DNA of 64,000 nt from Pseudomonas fluorescens (GTDB lineage: Bacteria > Pseudomonadota > Gammaproteobacteria > Pseudomonadales > Pseudomonadaceae): positions 3,907,001-3,971,000 of the forward strand of contig NZ_CP015637.1 of the NCBI RefSeq assembly GCF_001708445.1. Reading direction: 5' to 3'. Below, piece by piece: positions 61,637-64,000 of the stretch. Under the pieces are notes generated by a model. That model worked only from the letters and a program-made list of their open reading frames with translations. It was not told the DNA's origin and searched no databases. How positions within the stretch are numbered: the first letter of the stretch is position 1; each line of letters starts with the position of its first letter. Both the position numbers and the translations under genes were made by a program.

Positions 61637-64000
61637 GTGCAATCCCCTCCCGGCACCCAGCGCATCGTCAAGATCCGCCGCGACTACAACACCTGGGTCG
61701 CCGACGAGACCATGGAAGACTATGCCCTGCGCTACACGCCCAAATCCTTTCGCAAATGGTCGGAACTGCGCATTGCCAACACCGCCCTGGGCGCGGTGTC
61801 GTTCCTCGCATTGGAAGCCATCGGTGGTGTATTGGCCCTGAGCTACGGCTTCACCAACACTTTCTGGGCGATCCTTGCCATCAGCCTGGTGGTCTTCCTG
61901 ACCGGCCTGCCCATCAGCTATTACGCGGCGCGCTACGGCGTGGACATGGACCTGCTGACCCGTGGAGCCGGCTTCGGTTATATCGGCTCGACCATCACCT
62001 CCCTGATCTACGCCAGCTTCACCTTCCTGTTCTTCGCCCTGGAAGCGGCGATCATGGCCCTGGCCCTGGAGTTGTATTTCCATATACCGCTGGCCTTTGC
62101 CTATGTGATCTGCTCGTTGCTGGTGATCCCGCTGGTGGCCTACGGCGTGACCCTGATCAGCCGCCTGCAACTGTGGACGCAACCGTTGTGGCTGCTGTTG
62201 CTGGTGCTGCCGTACGGCTTCGTGTGGTGGAAAAACCCCGATGCCTTCAGCGACTGGACCAGTTTTGTCGGGCGCAGCGGCGATGGCGGCGGTTTCAACC
62301 TGTTGGCGTTCTGCGCCGCCTGTACCGTGGCGCTGTCGCTGGTGACGCAGATCGGCGAACAGGTGGACTACCTGCGCTTCCTGCCGGAAAAAACCGCGGC
62401 CAACCGCAAGCGCTGGTGGGCCGCCCTGCTCTGCTCCGGCCCCGGCTGGATTATCCCGGGCGCGTTGAAGATGTTTGGCGGGGCGTTCCTGGCCTTTCTC
62501 GCCCTGCAACATGAAATCCCCATGGAGCGCGCCGCCGAGCCGACCCAGATGTACCTGGTCGCCTTCCGCTATGTGTTCAGCTCGCCGGAATGGGCCCTCG
62601 GCGCAATGGTGCTGTTCGTGTTCATTTCACAGATGAAGATCAACCTGACCAACGCCTACGCCGGCTCCCTGGCCTGGTCGAATTTCTTCGCCCGCGTGAC
62701 CCACAGCCACCCTGGGCGCGTGGTGTGGCTGGTGTTCAACGTGGCGATCGCGCTGATGCTGATGGAGCTGGGCGTGTTCGATGTGATCGACCAGGTGCTG
62801 GGCTTGTACGCCAATATTGCGATTGCCTGGATCGGCACGTTGGTGGCCGACCTGGTGATCAATAAACCCTTGGGGCTGTCACCCAAACATATCGAGTTCA
62901 AGCGCGCGCATCTGTACGACATCAACCCGGTGGGCGTCGGCTCGATGCTGATTGCCTCGCTGCTGTCGATCCTCGCCCACTTCGGCCTGTTTGGCGCCCT
63001 GGCACAGGCGGCGCCGCCCTTCGTGGCGCTGGGCACGGCATTGATCATGGCGCCCCTGTTGGCCTGGCTGACGAAGGGCAAGTACTACATCGCGCGCAGC
63101 AGCGACGTGCGCTTGATTCACCCGGTTGCACCGGCGACCCATGCCGTGTGCGGGCTGTGCAGTAACCCGTTCGAGACCGCCGACATGGCGTTCTGCCCGG
63201 CCTACAGCACGCCGATCTGCTCGTTGTGTTGCTCGCTGGATGCGCGCTGTGGCGACCGCTGCAAACCCCATGCGCGATTGGTCAGCCAGTTCGAAGGCGT
63301 ATTGCGCTGGTTGCTGCCCAACACGCTGATGCCGCGCCTGCATACGCGGCTGGCCCATTACCTGGGGCTGCTGTTGGTCCTGGTGTTGCTGCTCGCCGGC
63401 GCCTTGGCCTTGATCTACGTGCAGGCCGCCCAAGGGTTGCCGCATTCGGAGACGTTGTACCAGGCGTTCTTCAAGGCGTTCCTCACCCTCTCGGTGCTGG
63501 CCGCCGTGCTCGCCTGGTGGGTGGTGCTGACCCGCGAAAGCCGCCGCGTCGCCCAGCAGGAATCCGACCGCCAGACCCTGTTGCTGATGCAGGAAATCGA
63601 CGCCCACAGCCTCACCGACCAGGCCTTGCAACAGGCCAAGGAAGCCTCGGAAGCGGCCAACGCCGCCAAAAGCCGCTACGTCACCGGCTTGTCCCACGAA
63701 CTGCGCACGCCGCTCAACAGCATCCTCGGTTTCACCCAGATCCTGCAGCGTGACAGCGCCATGCCCGAGCAGCACCAGGACGCACTGGCGACCATCCTGC
63801 GCAGTGGCTCGCACTTGCTGTCGCTGATCGATGGCCTGCTCGATGTGGCGAAGATCGAGGCCGGCAAGCTGCGCCTGGAGCTGACGGAAATCCCCTTCCC
63901 CGAACTGATCCACGACCTGGAGCAGATGTTCACCCCCCAGGCCCAGGACAAGGGCCTGCGCTTTCGCCTGGACTGCGTGGGCAAGATCCCGGCGGTGGTG
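61637..64000 (+). CDS. NCS1-transporter-fused sensor histidine kinase, partial
   Basis: The frame is open from a GTG at 61637 to the window end, 788 residues without a stop. Residues about 40-480 form some 12 membrane helices with an NCS1 purine/cytosine-permease-like signature (ISYYAARYGVDMDLLTRGAGFGYIGS). A cytoplasmic Cys-rich segment follows (C505, C508, C520, C528, C531, C532, C538, C542), then two more helices (about 575-635), a coiled linker and a HisKA domain with phospho-acceptor H687 in GLSHELRTPLNS. The ATPase domain begins at the edge; a receiver may follow. It resembles CbrA in having a transporter-like sensor. The start has only a weak GGAG site. Confidence 0.85.
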   Translation, partial: MQSPPGTQRIVKIRRDYNTWVADETMEDYALRYTPKSFRKWSELRIANTALGAVSFLALEAIGGVLALSYGFTNTFWAILAISLVVFLTGLPISYYAARYGVDMDLLTRGAGFGYIGSTITSLIYASFTFLFFALEAAIMALALELYFHIPLAFAYVICSLLVIPLVAYGVTLISRLQLWTQPLWLLLLVLPYGFVWWKNPDAFSDWTSFVGRSGDGGGFNLLAFCAACTVALSLVTQIGEQVDYLRFLPEKTAANRKRWWAALLCSGPGWIIPGALKMFGGAFLAFLALQHEIPMERAAEPTQMYLVAFRYVFSSPEWALGAMVLFVFISQMKINLTNAYAGSLAWSNFFARVTHSHPGRVVWLVFNVAIALMLMELGVFDVIDQVLGLYANIAIAWIGTLVADLVINKPLGLSPKHIEFKRAHLYDINPVGVGSMLIASLLSILAHFGLFGALAQAAPPFVALGTALIMAPLLAWLTKGKYYIARSSDVRLIHPVAPATHAVCGLCSNPFETADMAFCPAYSTPICSLCCSLDARCGDRCKPHARLVSQFEGVLRWLLPNTLMPRLHTRLAHYLGLLLVLVLLLAGALALIYVQAAQGLPHSETLYQAFFKAFLTLSVLAAVLAWWVVLTRESRRVAQQESDRQTLLLMQEIDAHSLTDQALQQAKEASEAANAAKSRYVTGLSHELRTPLNSILGFTQILQRDSAMPEQHQDALATILRSGSHLLSLIDGLLDVAKIEAGKLRLELTEIPFPELIHDLEQMFTPQAQDKGLRFRLDCVGKIPAVV

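Noticed and set aside
61597..62514. Two open frames of about 300 codons overlapping the start of the transporter-kinase
   Set aside because: They are out of frame with, or antisense to, a continuous 788-codon frame encoding NCS1-like helices and a HisKA domain.

Overview
The window reads as the chromosome of a plant- or soil-associated Pseudomonas, most likely of the P. fluorescens group. The evidence is high GC with strong third-position G/C, dense genes, many intergenic REP/REPIN palindromes typical of fluorescent pseudomonads, and gene sets familiar from that group. I see no rRNA, tRNA, CRISPR array or prophage.

Layout. (1) 1-5347: the start of a MASE2 diguanylate cyclase (cut by the window edge), a LysE exporter divergent from a MocR/PdxR-type regulator, a TlpA-like thioredoxin, and an OmpR-type two-component pair. 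(2) 5348-9484: an AT-richer patch with two ToxR/OmpR-type winged-helix proteins, a degenerate EAL-domain protein between them, and a WcaJ-type priming glycosyl-phosphate transferase. (3) 9485-20162: a sulfur-scavenging island. It has a sulfonate-type binding protein, two LLM flavin monooxygenases, a DszC/SfnC-like flavoprotein, a 2-hydroxyacid dehydrogenase, a thiol dioxygenase coupled to a four-domain rhodanese, a LysR regulator and a class II aldolase. (4) 20329-41240: a large exopolysaccharide locus. Wzb/Wzc, flippase, polymerase, pyruvyl and acetyl transferases, a nitroreductase-like protein, glycosyltransferases and GDP-fucose synthesis lead into a gfc/yjbEFGH-type export module with a Wza lipoprotein. 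(5) 41241-44443: LysR, AraC and degenerate GGDEF regulators. (6) 44444-51418: a TonB-dependent receptor, a beta-propeller phytase and a dedicated ExbB-ExbD-TonB set, with two 7-4-7 Pho boxes. (7) 51655-53113: an intact IS3-family element; a 78-bp fragment of the same element lies at 41449-41526. (8) 53201-64000: a YcaC hydrolase, an amidohydrolase, an ABM-domain membrane protein, a urtABCDE-like ABC importer, and divergently a sensor kinase fused to an NCS1-type transporter domain (cut by the window end).

How they work together. The EPS genes predict a Wzx/Wzy-dependent polymer made on undecaprenyl phosphate, containing GDP-fucose-derived sugar and decorated with pyruvate and acetate. Tyrosine phosphorylation by Wzc/Wzb controls it, and export goes through Wza plus YjbFGH. 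Its priming enzyme lies 12 kb upstream beside unusual regulators. The phytase module looks like a phosphate-starvation system. The urt module and the transporter-kinase look like a nitrogen-compound sensing and import system.
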